A stretch of DNA of 64,000 nucleotides from Peptoniphilus genitalis (lineage in GTDB: Bacteria > Bacillota > Clostridia > Tissierellales > Peptoniphilaceae), in NCBI RefSeq assembly GCF_023614525.1, contig NZ_CP097885.1, forward strand, positions 1,300,501 through 1,364,500. The letters run 5' to 3'. Below the pieces are notes generated by a model that saw nothing but the letters and a program-made list of their open reading frames with translations, searched no databases and was not told the DNA's origin. Below are positions 43,941-52,584 of this stretch, piece after piece (positions within the stretch are counted from its first letter, which is position 1; the number at the start of each line of letters is the position of its first letter). Both the position numbers and the translations under genes were made by a program.

Positions 43941-46679
43941 ATGGGTTTAATGGAAAAGATTTTTGGTACCTACAGCGATAGGGAACTGAAAAAGATCGAG
44001 CCCCTAGTTAATAAAGTTATGAGTCTCGAAGGCGAGATGGAAAAACTTTCTGATAATGAGCTTAAAGAAAAAACTGAAGAATTTAAAAATAGAATTAAGA
44101 ATGGTGAAACAACTGATGACTTACTTCCAGAAGCTTTTGCTGTTGTAAGAGAAGCTGCTTGGAGAGTCCTAGGCATGAAGCATTTTAGGGTTCAAGTTAT
44201 TGGTGGTATTATTCTTCACCAAGGTAGAATCGCAGAAATGAAAACTGGTGAAGGTAAGACACTTGTTGCTACACTACCAGCTTACTTAAATGCCCTTGAA
44301 GGTAAGGGTACTCATGTTGTTACTGTCAACGACTACTTGGCTAGTCGTGATAGGGACTGGATGGGTAAGGTTTATGAATTCCTAGGTCTTAGTGTTGGAT
44401 GTATTATCCACGACATGGATCAAGAGGAAAGACAAGCTGCTTACAATTCTGATATCACCTATGGTACTAACAACGAATTTGGTTTCGACTACCTAAGAGA
44501 TAACATGGTTATATATAAGGAAGAAATGGTTCAAAGAGGACTTCACTTCTGTATAGTCGACGAAGTTGACTCTATCTTAATTGATGAAGCGAGAACACCT
44601 CTTATTATTTCTGGTCAAGGGGATGAATCTATTGACTTATATGTTAGAGCAAGAGATTTTGTTAACACTCTTAGCCACAGAATTAAGTCTCAAGATGAAA
44701 TTGATCTTGAAAGATTTAACAGGGAATTCGAAGAAGAAACTGTTGACTATGTAATAGATGAAAAAGATAAGACTGCAACTCTTACTGATAAGGGTATTAC
44801 TAAGGCTGAAAAATATTTTGGCATTGAAAACTTATCTGATGCAGCAAATATGGAATTATCTCACCACATTAACCAAGCTCTTAAGGCAGCAGGTACAATG
44901 CACAGAGACATTGACTATGTTGTAAAAGATGGCGAAGTTATTATTGTTGATGAATTTACAGGCCGTCTAATGTACGGTAGAAGATACTCTGAAGGTCTAC
45001 ACCAAGCTATTGAAGCAAAAGAAGGACTAGAAGTAAGAGCTGAATCTAAAACTCTTGCAACAATTACCTTCCAAAACTACTTCAGAATGTATGACAAGCT
45101 TTCTGGTATGACAGGTACTGCCATGACAGAAGAAGGCGAATTTAGAGATATTTATAATATTGACGTTGTTGAAATCCCAACAAATAAACCTGTACAAAGG
45201 GAAGACGACAATGACCACATCTATATAAATGAAGATGCAAAGTTCAAGGCAGTTACAAGAGAAATTGCTGAAGCACATGAAAAGGGACAACCAGTCCTAG
45301 TTGGTACTGTATCAATTGACAAGTCTGAAGCACTTTCTAAATATTTAAAACGTGCAGGCATTAAGCACAACGTCTTAAACGCCAAAAATCACGAACAAGA
45401 GTCTGAAATAGTTGCTCAAGCAGGTCGTTTTGGTCAAGTTACTATTGCCACAAACATGGCTGGTCGTGGTACCGACATTGTACTTGGTGGTAACCCAGAA
45501 TATCTTGCAAAGAAAGAACTTAAGAAACAAGGCATGGAAGAAGAAATGCTTGAATACGCAGATTCATACTTCAAGACTGATGATCCAGAAATCATAAAGG
45601 CAAGAGAAGACTATCAAGCTCTTGTTAAAAAGTTTAAAGTTGAAACTGACAAGGAAGCTGAAGAAGTTAAAAAAGTTGGCGGACTTAGAATCATTGGTAC
45701 AGAAAGACATGAGTCAAGACGTATCGACAACCAATTACGTGGTCGTTCAGGTCGTCAAGGAGACCCAGGTTCTTCAAGATTCTACATCTCAGCTGATGAT
45801 GACTTAATCAGACTATTCGCTGGGGACAGATTCAAGGATACAATGCTTAAACTTGATCCAGCAGAAGATGAACCAATTGAACACAAAATTCTTACAAGAC
45901 TAATCGAGTCAGCTCAAAGAAAAGTAGAAGGTAACAACTTTAGTATTCGTAAGAACGTCCTAAAATATGACGACGTTATGAATAAGCAAAGGGAAGTAAT
46001 CTATGCAGAAAGAAGAAGAGTTCTTGAAGGCGAAAACCTAAGAGACGACATCATAGCAATGAGAAATGATGTAATCGACAAGACAATTGACTTCTACAAC
46101 AAGCTAGATGACAACAACAAGAACTATCTTGACTTTGAATCAATAAGAAACTTTGGTGTAACTACTTTTGACTTCGAAGAAGACTTCTTAAAGAAGCTTG
46201 AAAATCCTACAGTGGATTCATTAAAGGCATACTTCAAAGAACTTGCTGATGCAAAATACCTTGAAAAAGAAGAAGAATTTGGCGAAGAAAAATTCAGAGA
46301 AATCGAAAGAGTTGCCCTTCTTCAAAATGTTGACCAAAAGTGGATGGACCACATCGATGCAATGGATCAACTAAGAAAGGGAATTGGACTTCGTGCAGTT
46401 GGTCAAACTGACCCAGTAAGAGCCTACGCAGAAGAAGGCTTTGACATGTTCGAAGCAATGAACGAGTCAATAAAAGAAGACACAGTTAAGATGCTTTACC
46501 ACGTAGTTAACCCTGAAAGAGTACAAAGAGTTAGAGTGGCAAAGGAAGTTGAAACTGTAAATCCTGATGACGGAAAACAAAAACCTTTCGTTAGAAAAGA
46601 AAAAAAGGTTGGAAGAAATGATCCATGTCCATGCGGAAGTGGAAAAAAATATAAAAACTGTCACGGAAAATTTGAATAA
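43941..46679 (+). CDS. secA: Protein translocase ATPase SecA
   Basis: 912 residues. Walker [34 protein letters not shown], helicase motifs [14 protein letters not shown] and [16 protein letters not shown], and a C-terminal SEC-C zinc site [17 protein letters not shown]. Motor of the general secretion channel. AAAGGAG precedes ATG 43941. Divergent from guaA across a 216-base AT-rich gap that must hold both promoters. Confidence 0.98.
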   Translation: MGLMEKIFGTYSDRELKKIEPLVNKVMSLEGEMEKLSDNELKEKTEEFKNRIKNGETTDDLLPEAFAVVREAAWRVLGMKHFRVQVIGGIILHQGRIAEMKTGEGKTLVATLPAYLNALEGKGTHVVTVNDYLASRDRDWMGKVYEFLGLSVGCIIHDMDQEERQAAYNSDITYGTNNEFGFDYLRDNMVIYKEEMVQRGLHFCIVDEVDSILIDEARTPLIISGQGDESIDLYVRARDFVNTLSHRIKSQDEIDLERFNREFEEETVDYVIDEKDKTATLTDKGITKAEKYFGIENLSDAANMELSHHINQALKAAGTMHRDIDYVVKDGEVIIVDEFTGRLMYGRRYSEGLHQAIEAKEGLEVRAESKTLATITFQNYFRMYDKLSGMTGTAMTEEGEFRDIYNIDVVEIPTNKPVQREDDNDHIYINEDAKFKAVTREIAEAHEKGQPVLVGTVSIDKSEALSKYLKRAGIKHNVLNAKNHEQESEIVAQAGRFGQVTIATNMAGRGTDIVLGGNPEYLAKKELKKQGMEEEMLEYADSYFKTDDPEIIKAREDYQALVKKFKVETDKEAEEVKKVGGLRIIGTERHESRRIDNQLRGRSGRQGDPGSSRFYISADDDLIRLFAGDRFKDTMLKLDPAEDEPIEHKILTRLIESAQRKVEGNNFSIRKNVLKYDDVMNKQREVIYAERRRVLEGENLRDDIIAMRNDVIDKTIDFYNKLDDNNKNYLDFESIRNFGVTTFDFEEDFLKKLENPTVDSLKAYFKELADAKYLEKEEEFGEEKFREIERVALLQNVDQKWMDHIDAMDQLRKGIGLRAVGQTDPVRAYAEEGFDMFEAMNESIKEDTVKMLYHVVNPERVQRVRVAKEVETVNPDDGKQKPFVRKEKKVGRNDPCPCGSGKKYKNCHGKFE

Positions 46680-46690
46680 GATTTAATATA

Positions 46691-46721
46691 AACTCTGGTA
46701 GAGATGCCAGAGTTTTTTTAT
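46691..46721 (+). terminator. secA terminator
   Basis: 8-bp stem AACTCTGG/CCAGAGTT (46691-46698, 46707-46714), 8-base loop, followed by T-rich sequence. Confidence 0.85.
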
Positions 46722-46748
46722 TTGTCTTTATAAGAATATGAAAGTTCT

Positions 46749-46918
46749 ATTGTTTAATAAGTATTAAGATAAATTAAAAAAATAAAGAGGCATTGATTAA
46801 TAAGTCTTAAGACAGATAAAAAAATAAAGGGCGATTGATTAATAAGCTTAAAGACAAATTAAAAATTAAATTTCGATTGATTATAAAGTCTTAGGACATA
46901 TTAAAAAATTAAAAATCT
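46749..46918. repeat. Four imperfect 42-bp tandem repeats
   Basis: Units begin at ATTG 46749, 46792, 46834 and 46876 (periods 43, 42, 42). The shared core is ATTGATTAATAAGTCTTAAG, an AT-rich tract and a short A/G-rich end. It lies between the secA terminator and the next promoter and is non-coding. The rest of 46722-46964 shows nothing else. Confidence 0.7.
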
Positions 46919-46964
46919 TATACAAAAAAAATTTAAATTTTTCAAACTTCAACGCGTTATCATA

Positions 46965-47105
46965 TTGACAAAATTTGCGAATGATAGTAAAATGTTTTCA
47001 CAAATATATATTAACTGCTTCATTTTGCATGAGCTATTACAGTAGATCAAAAAGCTTTATGAGACCCAGTAAATAAATACTTTTTATTTTGCTGGGTTTT
47101 TTTAT
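46965..47105 (+). ncRNA. Promoter plus early terminator: leader attenuator or small RNA before the epimerase
   Basis: TTGACA (46965-46970), 17 bases, TAAAAT (46988-46993). About 70 bases downstream an intrinsic terminator forms from ACCCAG (47065-47070) and CTGGGT (47093-47098), with added AT pairs inside and a T-run after. A 15-codon open frame starts at 47029 and ends within the terminator but has no ribosome site. The result is either a short RNA of about 100 nt or an attenuator for the operon at 47153. Confidence 0.5.
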
Positions 47106-47152
47106 ATTGTTTTTTAGTTTTGTTATTTGAAGTTAGGAGAAGGAGGTAAAAA

Positions 47153-48247
47153 ATGAAAATTACAGATGTAAAATTAGGAATTTTATCTGTTCCCTTGAGG
47201 GTGCCCTTCAAGACAGCCTTGAGGTCCGTTAACAGCGTAGAAGACATAATAGTGGAGATCCATACCGACACAGGTCATATTGGTTATGGTGAAGCACCAC
47301 CAACAGGAGCAGTAACAGGAGAGACACAATACTCAATCATAGGAGCCTTCAAAGACCACATAATAAAAACAATTCTTGGTAGAGACGTAGATGATTTCGA
47401 AAATCTAATGATGGCTCTAAACTCTTGCATAGTTAAAAACACAAGTGCAAAAGCAGCATGCGACATGGCCCTTTGGGACTTATACGGTCAGCTACATAAA
47501 ATTCCTGTCCACAAACTAATGGGAGGCTCAAGGAAGAAGATCACTACAGACATAACAATATCTGTAAACGATCCAGAAGAAATGGCAAGAGATGCCATAG
47601 ACGCAATAAAAAGAAAATACGACACCTTAAAAGTAAAAGTAGGAATAGATCCTAGCTTAGACGTAGCAAGACTAGATGCCATAAGAAAAGCAGTGGGACC
47701 AGACGTAAGAATAAGAATCGACGCCAACCAAGCTTGGACACCAAAAGAAGCAGTGAGAATCTTAGACTCCATGCAAGAAAAACTACTTGACATAGAATTA
47801 GTAGAACAACCAGTAAAAGCTCACGACTATGAAGGCCTAAAATATGTAACAGACCATTCAATAGTCCCAGTCCTTGCAGACGAAAGTGTATTCTCAGCAG
47901 AAGACGCCATGACAATCCTAAACATGAAGGCAGCAGACCTAATCAACATAAAACTAATGAAGTGCGGCGGCCTTTACAATGCTCTAAAGATAACAAGCAT
48001 GGCAGAGCTATGTGGAGTAGAATGCATGATAGGTTGCATGCTAGAAGCAAAAATATCAGTAAACGCAGCAGTCCACCTAGCATGTGCAAAACAAATCATC
48101 ACAAAGATAGACCTAGATGGACCGGTCCTATGTTCTGAAGACCCAATAGAAGGCGGAGCAGTCTTCAATGAAAAAGAAATTACTGTAAATGATGACTATG
48201 GACTAGGAATAAAATCAGTAAGAGGAATAAAATACCTAGACATATAA
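47153..48247 (+). CDS. Dipeptide epimerase (enolase superfamily)
   Basis: 364 residues. Catalytic KxK (LKVKVG, near residue 162-164), metal ligands in RIDANQAW, VEQPV and ADESVFS, and the second lysine in INIKLMKCGG, as in L-Ala-D/L-Glu epimerases (YkfB/AEE). AGGAGG precedes the ATG. Likely epimerises murein-derived or other dipeptides; specificity not readable. First gene of a run with a DUF819 protein and a beta-lactamase-fold hydrolase. Confidence 0.87.
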   Translation: MKITDVKLGILSVPLRVPFKTALRSVNSVEDIIVEIHTDTGHIGYGEAPPTGAVTGETQYSIIGAFKDHIIKTILGRDVDDFENLMMALNSCIVKNTSAKAACDMALWDLYGQLHKIPVHKLMGGSRKKITTDITISVNDPEEMARDAIDAIKRKYDTLKVKVGIDPSLDVARLDAIRKAVGPDVRIRIDANQAWTPKEAVRILDSMQEKLLDIELVEQPVKAHDYEGLKYVTDHSIVPVLADESVFSAEDAMTILNMKAADLINIKLMKCGGLYNALKITSMAELCGVECMIGCMLEAKISVNAAVHLACAKQIITKIDLDGPVLCSEDPIEGGAVFNEKEITVNDDYGLGIKSVRGIKYLDI

Positions 48248-48299
48248 AGAGAAATCATAAAAATAAAAAGTAAAAATAATAAAAAGAAAGGAGTAAATT

Positions 48300-49481
48300 A
48301 TGGTTATCACAAATGGATTTACTTATATAGCATTCTTAATGTTTATAGCAGGAGCACTACTTGCCCTAGAAAAATACACAAAATGGAAAATATTTAATGT
48401 AGTACCACCACTAGTATTCATATATGTATTAAACATGGTATTCTGTACAATGGGTTTATACGCATCAGATGCATGCTCAGACACATACTCAGCCCTAAAG
48501 AACAACCTACTATACGCAATGATCTTTGTAATGTTACTACGTTGTGACTTTAAAAAACTTGCAAAACTTGGTGGAAGAATGGTAGCAATCTTCCTAGGAT
48601 GTTCACTAACACTATTCATAGGCTTCCTAATAGGATATCCAATATTCAAACATGCCCTAGGAACAGACACATGGGCAGCAGTGGCAGCCCTATTCGCATC
48701 ATGGGTTGGAGGATCAGCCAACATGGCAGCAATGCAAGCAGCCCTACCAGTAGATGCAGGAGCTTACTCATGTGCCCTAGCACTTGACACAGTATGTTAC
48801 TCACTATGGATAGCCCTACTATTACTAGCAGTAAGATACGCACCAAAGTGGAACAAGGCAACAAAAGCAGACACATCAAAACTTCAAGCAGTAGCAGACG
48901 CTGCAGCAGCAGAAGTTGCAAAAGAAAAAAGAAGTGCAGACTCAGCAGATTGGATATTCCTAATTGGTCTATCACTAATAGTATCAGCATTATCACAATT
49001 TGTCGGAGCAAAACTATCAGAAACATTAACAAACGCAGGCTTAGCAGTATTTGATAAGGGAACAATAACAACCCTATTTGTAACAGTACTTGGACTAATC
49101 TGTGCATTAACAAAAATTGGTAAACTTCCAGCAGTAGAAGAACTATCCAACGTATACCTATACGCAGTAGTGTCCCTACTAGCATCAACAGCATCAGTAG
49201 TAGACCTAATCTCTGCACCAATGTGGGTAGTATATGGAGTATTTATCCTAGTAGTACACGTAGTCTTAATGTACCTACTATCAAAAATCTTCCACTGGGA
49301 TCTTTGCATGGTATCAACAGCATCCCTTGCAAACATAGGTGGATCAGCATCAGCGCCAATAGTAGCCTCTGCTTATGACGCATCCTATGCAGGTATAGGA
49401 GTCCTAATGGGAGTATTAGGAGCAGCAGTTGGTAACTTCTTTGGTATTGGAATGGGACAAATCCTCAAGCTATTGAGCTAG
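48300..49481 (+). CDS. DUF819 family integral membrane protein
   Basis: 393 residues with about ten to twelve membrane helices, motif AALFASWVGGSANMAAMQAA and a second half SLANIGGSASAPIVASAY showing an internal repeat like those of secondary transporters. Matches DUF819 (YjcL). Next to a dipeptide epimerase, it may import peptides or amino acids; that is inference. Codons are strongly A-ending (CTA, GCA, GTA, ACA), unlike the hydrolase gene after it. Confidence 0.82.
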   Translation: MVITNGFTYIAFLMFIAGALLALEKYTKWKIFNVVPPLVFIYVLNMVFCTMGLYASDACSDTYSALKNNLLYAMIFVMLLRCDFKKLAKLGGRMVAIFLGCSLTLFIGFLIGYPIFKHALGTDTWAAVAALFASWVGGSANMAAMQAALPVDAGAYSCALALDTVCYSLWIALLLLAVRYAPKWNKATKADTSKLQAVADAAAAEVAKEKRSADSADWIFLIGLSLIVSALSQFVGAKLSETLTNAGLAVFDKGTITTLFVTVLGLICALTKIGKLPAVEELSNVYLYAVVSLLASTASVVDLISAPMWVVYGVFILVVHVVLMYLLSKIFHWDLCMVSTASLANIGGSASAPIVASAYDASYAGIGVLMGVLGAAVGNFFGIGMGQILKLLS

Positions 49482-49506
49482 AGATAATAGAAAAGAAAGT
49501 ATTCAT

Positions 49507-50295
49507 ATGATAAACTATAAGGGATTACAAAATAAAATAGAAAATATAGTTGAAGAGAGTTCTGCAAATATTTCTGTATCCTTTTACGACTTAGACCTTG
49601 GAGAAGGATTTTCCATAAATGGAGACAAACAAGTTCCTTCAGCAAGTATGATAAAGCTTTTAATCTTGTTAAAGGCCTTTGATGAATGTGCTAAGGGAAA
49701 ACTTAATCTTGAAGACACCATAGGTCTTGATGATTATGAAAGAGTTGATGGATCAGGGATATTAAAGGAACTTTATAGGAACCACAAATTTTCTATAAGA
49801 GAGCTCTTGACTCTTATGATAATTGTAAGTGACAACACAGCCACAAATATTTTAATAGATCTTCTTGGAAGAGAAGAAATAAATAAAATTGGTCATGAAC
49901 TTGGACTTGAGAAGACAATTCTTCAGAGGAAGATGATGGATTCTCTTGCAAAGGAAAGGGGCCTAGACAACTTCACTTCTTCAAATGAAATTTTAAAACT
50001 TTTAAAAATGATTTATGAGAAGAATTTTATTAATGAAGACTACTCTGAGCTTGCTCTTGATATTCTTTTGAGGCAGCAGGAGAGAGATAGGCTTCAAAGA
50101 TACCTTCCAGAAGATTTAAAAATTGCAAATAAGAGTGGCGACTTGGATAATTTGGAAAACGACGGTGGAATATTTTTTACAAAAAATAAAAATTACATCC
50201 TAGTTGTTTTAGTAAACCAAGCAGAGTCCAATGTCCTTGCAAAAGAGATTATAGGAGAGATTTCTCTAAAAATCTATAAGGAAATTGGAGAATAA
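49507..50295 (+). CDS. Class A beta-lactamase-fold serine hydrolase
   Basis: 262 residues. SxxK in PSASMIKLL, SDN in IIVSDNTATN and KSG in IANKSGDLDN complete the active-site triad of the penicillin-recognising fold. There is no signal peptide, so it probably acts in the cytoplasm on peptides and is not an exported resistance enzyme. Overlaps the next frame; its partners suggest a peptide catabolic role. Confidence 0.82.
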   Translation: MINYKGLQNKIENIVEESSANISVSFYDLDLGEGFSINGDKQVPSASMIKLLILLKAFDECAKGKLNLEDTIGLDDYERVDGSGILKELYRNHKFSIRELLTLMIIVSDNTATNILIDLLGREEINKIGHELGLEKTILQRKMMDSLAKERGLDNFTSSNEILKLLKMIYEKNFINEDYSELALDILLRQQERDRLQRYLPEDLKIANKSGDLDNLENDGGIFFTKNKNYILVVLVNQAESNVLAKEIIGEISLKIYKEIGE

Positions 50296-50296
50296 G

Positions 50297-50599
50297 ATGA
50301 AGAATACTTTATATCTCACAGGAGAAGCTAGGACAAGTTCAGACAATGCCATCACAAAAATTTATGGAGTCTTTTACTTGGCCTTCGAAGTGGATGAAGA
50401 TGGGAAAATTATTGATTCCGACAGCAATGCAACCCTTGAACTAACTCGGAAGTTTATAAAGGATATTTTTGCTGGCAAAAACATCAAGGACCAGGAGATA
50501 ATCACCGACGAAATCCAAAGAAGATACAATGCTTCTTCTACTAAGGCAATAATCTCTGCTTACAAAGATGCCTTACAGAGATATAAAAATTTAAAATAA
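50297..50599 (+). CDS. DUF3870 domain protein
   Basis: 100 residues from ATG 50297 (GGAG nine bases upstream, one base after the hydrolase stop). TLYLTGEARTSSDNAITK and FVxDIFAGKNIKD-like segment match DUF3870, a small alpha/beta family of unknown function found beside amino-acid or peptide metabolic genes in anaerobes. Confidence 0.8.
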   Translation: MKNTLYLTGEARTSSDNAITKIYGVFYLAFEVDEDGKIIDSDSNATLELTRKFIKDIFAGKNIKDQEIITDEIQRRYNASSTKAIISAYKDALQRYKNLK

Positions 50600-50604
50600 G
50601 ATCT

Positions 50605-50637
50605 AACTACCCTTTCATTAGAGAGGGTAGTTTTTTA
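50605..50637 (+). terminator. Terminator of the epimerase operon
   Basis: Stem AACTACCCT/AGGGTAGTT (50605-50613, 50624-50632), followed by six T. Confidence 0.85.
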
Positions 50638-50775
50638 TGTCCCATTGAAAGATAAAAGTTTTAAGTCAAAAGAAATTTGAAATAAATTTTAAAAAGTACA
50701 AACTCATTAATGGTTAGAAAATAAAATTAAAGAGACTTAACAAATATACTTGCTAATAAAAAAATTCAACAAAAA

Positions 50776-50796
50776 AAAGAGGGACGAGCCCTCTTT
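50776..50796 (-). terminator. Terminator of the PepSY lipoprotein gene
   Basis: AAAGAGGG/CCCTCTTT with a 5-base loop; on the minus strand a T-run follows. Between 50638 and 50775 nothing is visible. Confidence 0.82.
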
Positions 50797-50813
50797 AAAA
50801 TTTAAAACTTATC

Positions 50814-51437
50814 TTACATATCTTTTTCTATAAGCTTACCTGTTTCATAGTCGTAAGTGTAAGAGATATCTTTAGTTCCGTTAACGACTTCAACTGTTAC
50901 TACATACTTGCCGTCTTCGAATTCAACTTCGTATTCTCCAGCTTCAAAGCCTTGTCCAGCTTCCTTTAAAGCTTCGTCCATATACTTGTCAACTGCTTCA
51001 ATCATATTTAATTGAATGTCAGCTGTCTTAGCTGAAGTGTTTTCTGCTTCGAACTCATCCTTCACAATGTCACCAGTCACTGCGTCCACTGTAACTTCGT
51101 ATTCTTTTTCAGCGTCGTAGCCGCTAACCTTGTAGTAAGCTTTTCCGTTTTCAACTTCAAGTTGGAAAGATTCAACCTTTGCGTCAGCATGAAGTTTTTT
51201 GAAACCGTCAAAAGCTATTCCTCTATCTAAGTTTGCAACTGCACCCTTATTAATAGCTGTTTCTTCCTTTGTTTGAGCGTCAGCAGCCTTCTTGTTTGCA
51301 TTTTTATTTGCGTTTGCTTCAACAGCTGCATTATTTTTTGCATTAGGATTATCTGCTTTTTCATTCTTTGGACCACAAGCAGTAAGTGTTAGTGCAAGTC
51401 CTAGTCCAAGTGTTGTCATTAAAATTTTCTTATTCAT
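50814..51437 (-). CDS. PepSY-domain lipoprotein
   Basis: 207 residues from ATG 51437 (GGAGG upstream). Signal peptide with lipobox LTAC, an Asn/Ala/Lys-rich spacer, then two PepSY-like repeats (EVENGKAYYKVSGYDAEKEY and EFEDGKYVVTVEVVNG, each ending in D-x-x-TG-x). PepSY proteins bind or restrain extracellular proteases or polymers; the precise role here is unknown. Divergent from the GntR gene. Confidence 0.82.
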   Translation of the reverse strand: MNKKILMTTLGLGLALTLTACGPKNEKADNPNAKNNAAVEANANKNANKKAADAQTKEETAINKGAVANLDRGIAFDGFKKLHADAKVESFQLEVENGKAYYKVSGYDAEKEYEVTVDAVTGDIVKDEFEAENTSAKTADIQLNMIEAVDKYMDEALKEAGQGFEAGEYEVEFEDGKYVVTVEVVNGTKDISYTYDYETGKLIEKDM

Positions 51438-51631
51438 TATATTCCTCCAATTAAAGTGTGTTTTAATTTTGCCTACAATTATGTTACCCGAAATGGCAAG
51501 GTATAAACATTTGGAAAAGCATGAAATATTGAAAATAAACGTATAGCAAACTACCAACTTTATGGTATAATGAAAAAAGAAAATTTCCTAGACTGAAGGA
51601 AAACATTTTTAGGATGTAGGAGGTGAGATTT

Positions 51632-52300
51632 TTGGATGTAAAAGCTAATAAAAAGTCTCTTAGCAATATGGTCTATAGGGATTTAAAAGAAAAAATATTG
51701 AAGAACAAATTACTTCCAGGGGATAAGCTTATTGAGATGGAAATCGCTTCTAAACTCGACGTTTCTAGGACACCAGTAAGAGAAGCCTTGAAAAAGTTGG
51801 AGAAGGATGGTCTTGTTACAAGTTTTCCAAGAAAATCTTATATTGTTTCAAAAATTTCTGTCAAGGAAGCCAAGAATCTTTATATAGTTAGAAAATCTTT
51901 AGAACCTCTTTGTGTTGAACTTTTAGCAGAGAAGGGATTGACAGATAAAACAAAGTACTTCGAAGAAGTCAACGAAGATCTTAGGATCGCCATTGAAAAT
52001 GGTGAAGAAGAACTTGCTCAAAATCTTATTATTGAATGGAACATGGCCCTTGTAAGGTCACTTAACAATGAAATTCTTATTGAGGTAATGACTATGGTCA
52101 ATAAGAGACTTTACAGGTTTGGTAATTTTATTTTCAGAGACAAGAAAAATTACAAGAGACACTACGACAACTTGCAAAAAATTTATAAATTAATCGAAGA
52201 GAAAAAACCTAAAGAAGCTAGGAAGGCTAGCGAGAGAACAATTGAAGTAATTTACGAGATGTTTGAAGAGCAAGCTGACTATAGAATGTTTAGAAAATAA
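51632..52300 (+). CDS. GntR-family regulator with FCD domain
   Basis: 222 residues from TTG 51632, eight bases after AGGAGG; the GTG at 51623 lies inside that site. GntR winged helix (MVYRDLKEKILKNKLLPGD, VSRTPVREALKKLEKDGLV) plus an all-helical FCD ligand domain. TATAAT at 51566-51571 is a -10 candidate. Might regulate the neighbouring epimerase operon or the lipoprotein; no operator proven. Confidence 0.87.
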   Translation: MDVKANKKSLSNMVYRDLKEKILKNKLLPGDKLIEMEIASKLDVSRTPVREALKKLEKDGLVTSFPRKSYIVSKISVKEAKNLYIVRKSLEPLCVELLAEKGLTDKTKYFEEVNEDLRIAIENGEEELAQNLIIEWNMALVRSLNNEILIEVMTMVNKRLYRFGNFIFRDKKNYKRHYDNLQKIYKLIEEKKPKEARKASERTIEVIYEMFEEQADYRMFRK

Positions 52301-52305
52301 TTAAA

Positions 52306-52342
52306 AAAAACACTTGACAGGAGTGTTTTTTTTAATTATAAT
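52306..52342 (+). promoter_or_regulatory. Overlapping GntR terminator and tRNA-Lys promoter
   Basis: The hairpin AAAAACACT (52306-52314)/AGTGTTTTT (52322-52330) ends the gntR transcript. Its loop contains TTGACA (52314-52319), which with TATAAT (52337-52342) at 17 bases makes a perfect promoter for the tRNA 42 bases on. The T-run thus forms the promoter spacer. Confidence 0.78.
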
Positions 52343-52383
52343 TATTTTTGTTGTACTGATGGTACACACAAGTTAATACTCAT

Positions 52384-52459
52384 GCACCTTTAGCTCAGTT
52401 GGTAGAGCAACTGACTCTTAATCAGTGGGCCTACGGTTCGAGTCCGTAAAGGTGCACCA
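52384..52459 (+). tRNA. tRNA-Lys (anticodon CTT)
   Basis: Acceptor GCACCTT/AAGGTGC, D-arm GCTCAGTTGGTAGAGC, anticodon stem CTGAC/GTCAG-type with loop containing CTT, T-arm TACGG-TTCGAGT-CCGTA and encoded CCA. Reads codon AAG. Its 3' end is the likely phage attachment site. Confidence 0.95.
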
Positions 52460-52462
52460 CTT

Positions 52463-52497
52463 AAAAGCTTGTAATCTCAATGGTTACAAGCTTTTTT
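52463..52497 (+). terminator. tRNA-Lys terminator
   Basis: 12-bp stem AAAAGCTTGTAA/TTACAAGCTTTT with a 9-base loop and T-rich tail. Confidence 0.88.
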
Positions 52498-52518
52498 ATT
52501 TGCTTTCTAAAATATCAA

Positions 52519-52583
52519 GAATTCGCCTGAATTCGCTTGAATTTTTATAGATAACGCACAAATAACGCACAAATAACGCACAA
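52519..52583. repeat. Direct repeats, probable integrase arm-type sites
   Basis: ATAACGCACAA occurs three times at 52551, 52562 and 52573 with an exact 11-base period, and GAATTCGC twice at 52519 and 52529. They lie between the tRNA and the integrase stop, where tyrosine recombinases bind arm sites. Confidence 0.7.
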
Positions 52584-52584
52584 A

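Noticed and set aside
46749..46918. Possible CRISPR array
   Set aside because: Units are imperfect along their whole length with no unique spacers, and no cas genes are present.
47029..47076. 15-codon leader peptide in the RNA before the epimerase
   Set aside because: No ribosome site and no run of regulatory codons; kept only as a note in the RNA entry.
48646..49221. 191-codon minus-strand open frame, very Leu-rich, opposite the DUF819 gene
   Set aside because: Leu-rich translation is the mirror of A-ending codons in the real membrane gene.
49507..50295. Beta-lactam resistance gene
   Set aside because: The active-site motifs are there, but there is no signal peptide and the context is peptide metabolism, so an exported beta-lactamase is unlikely.
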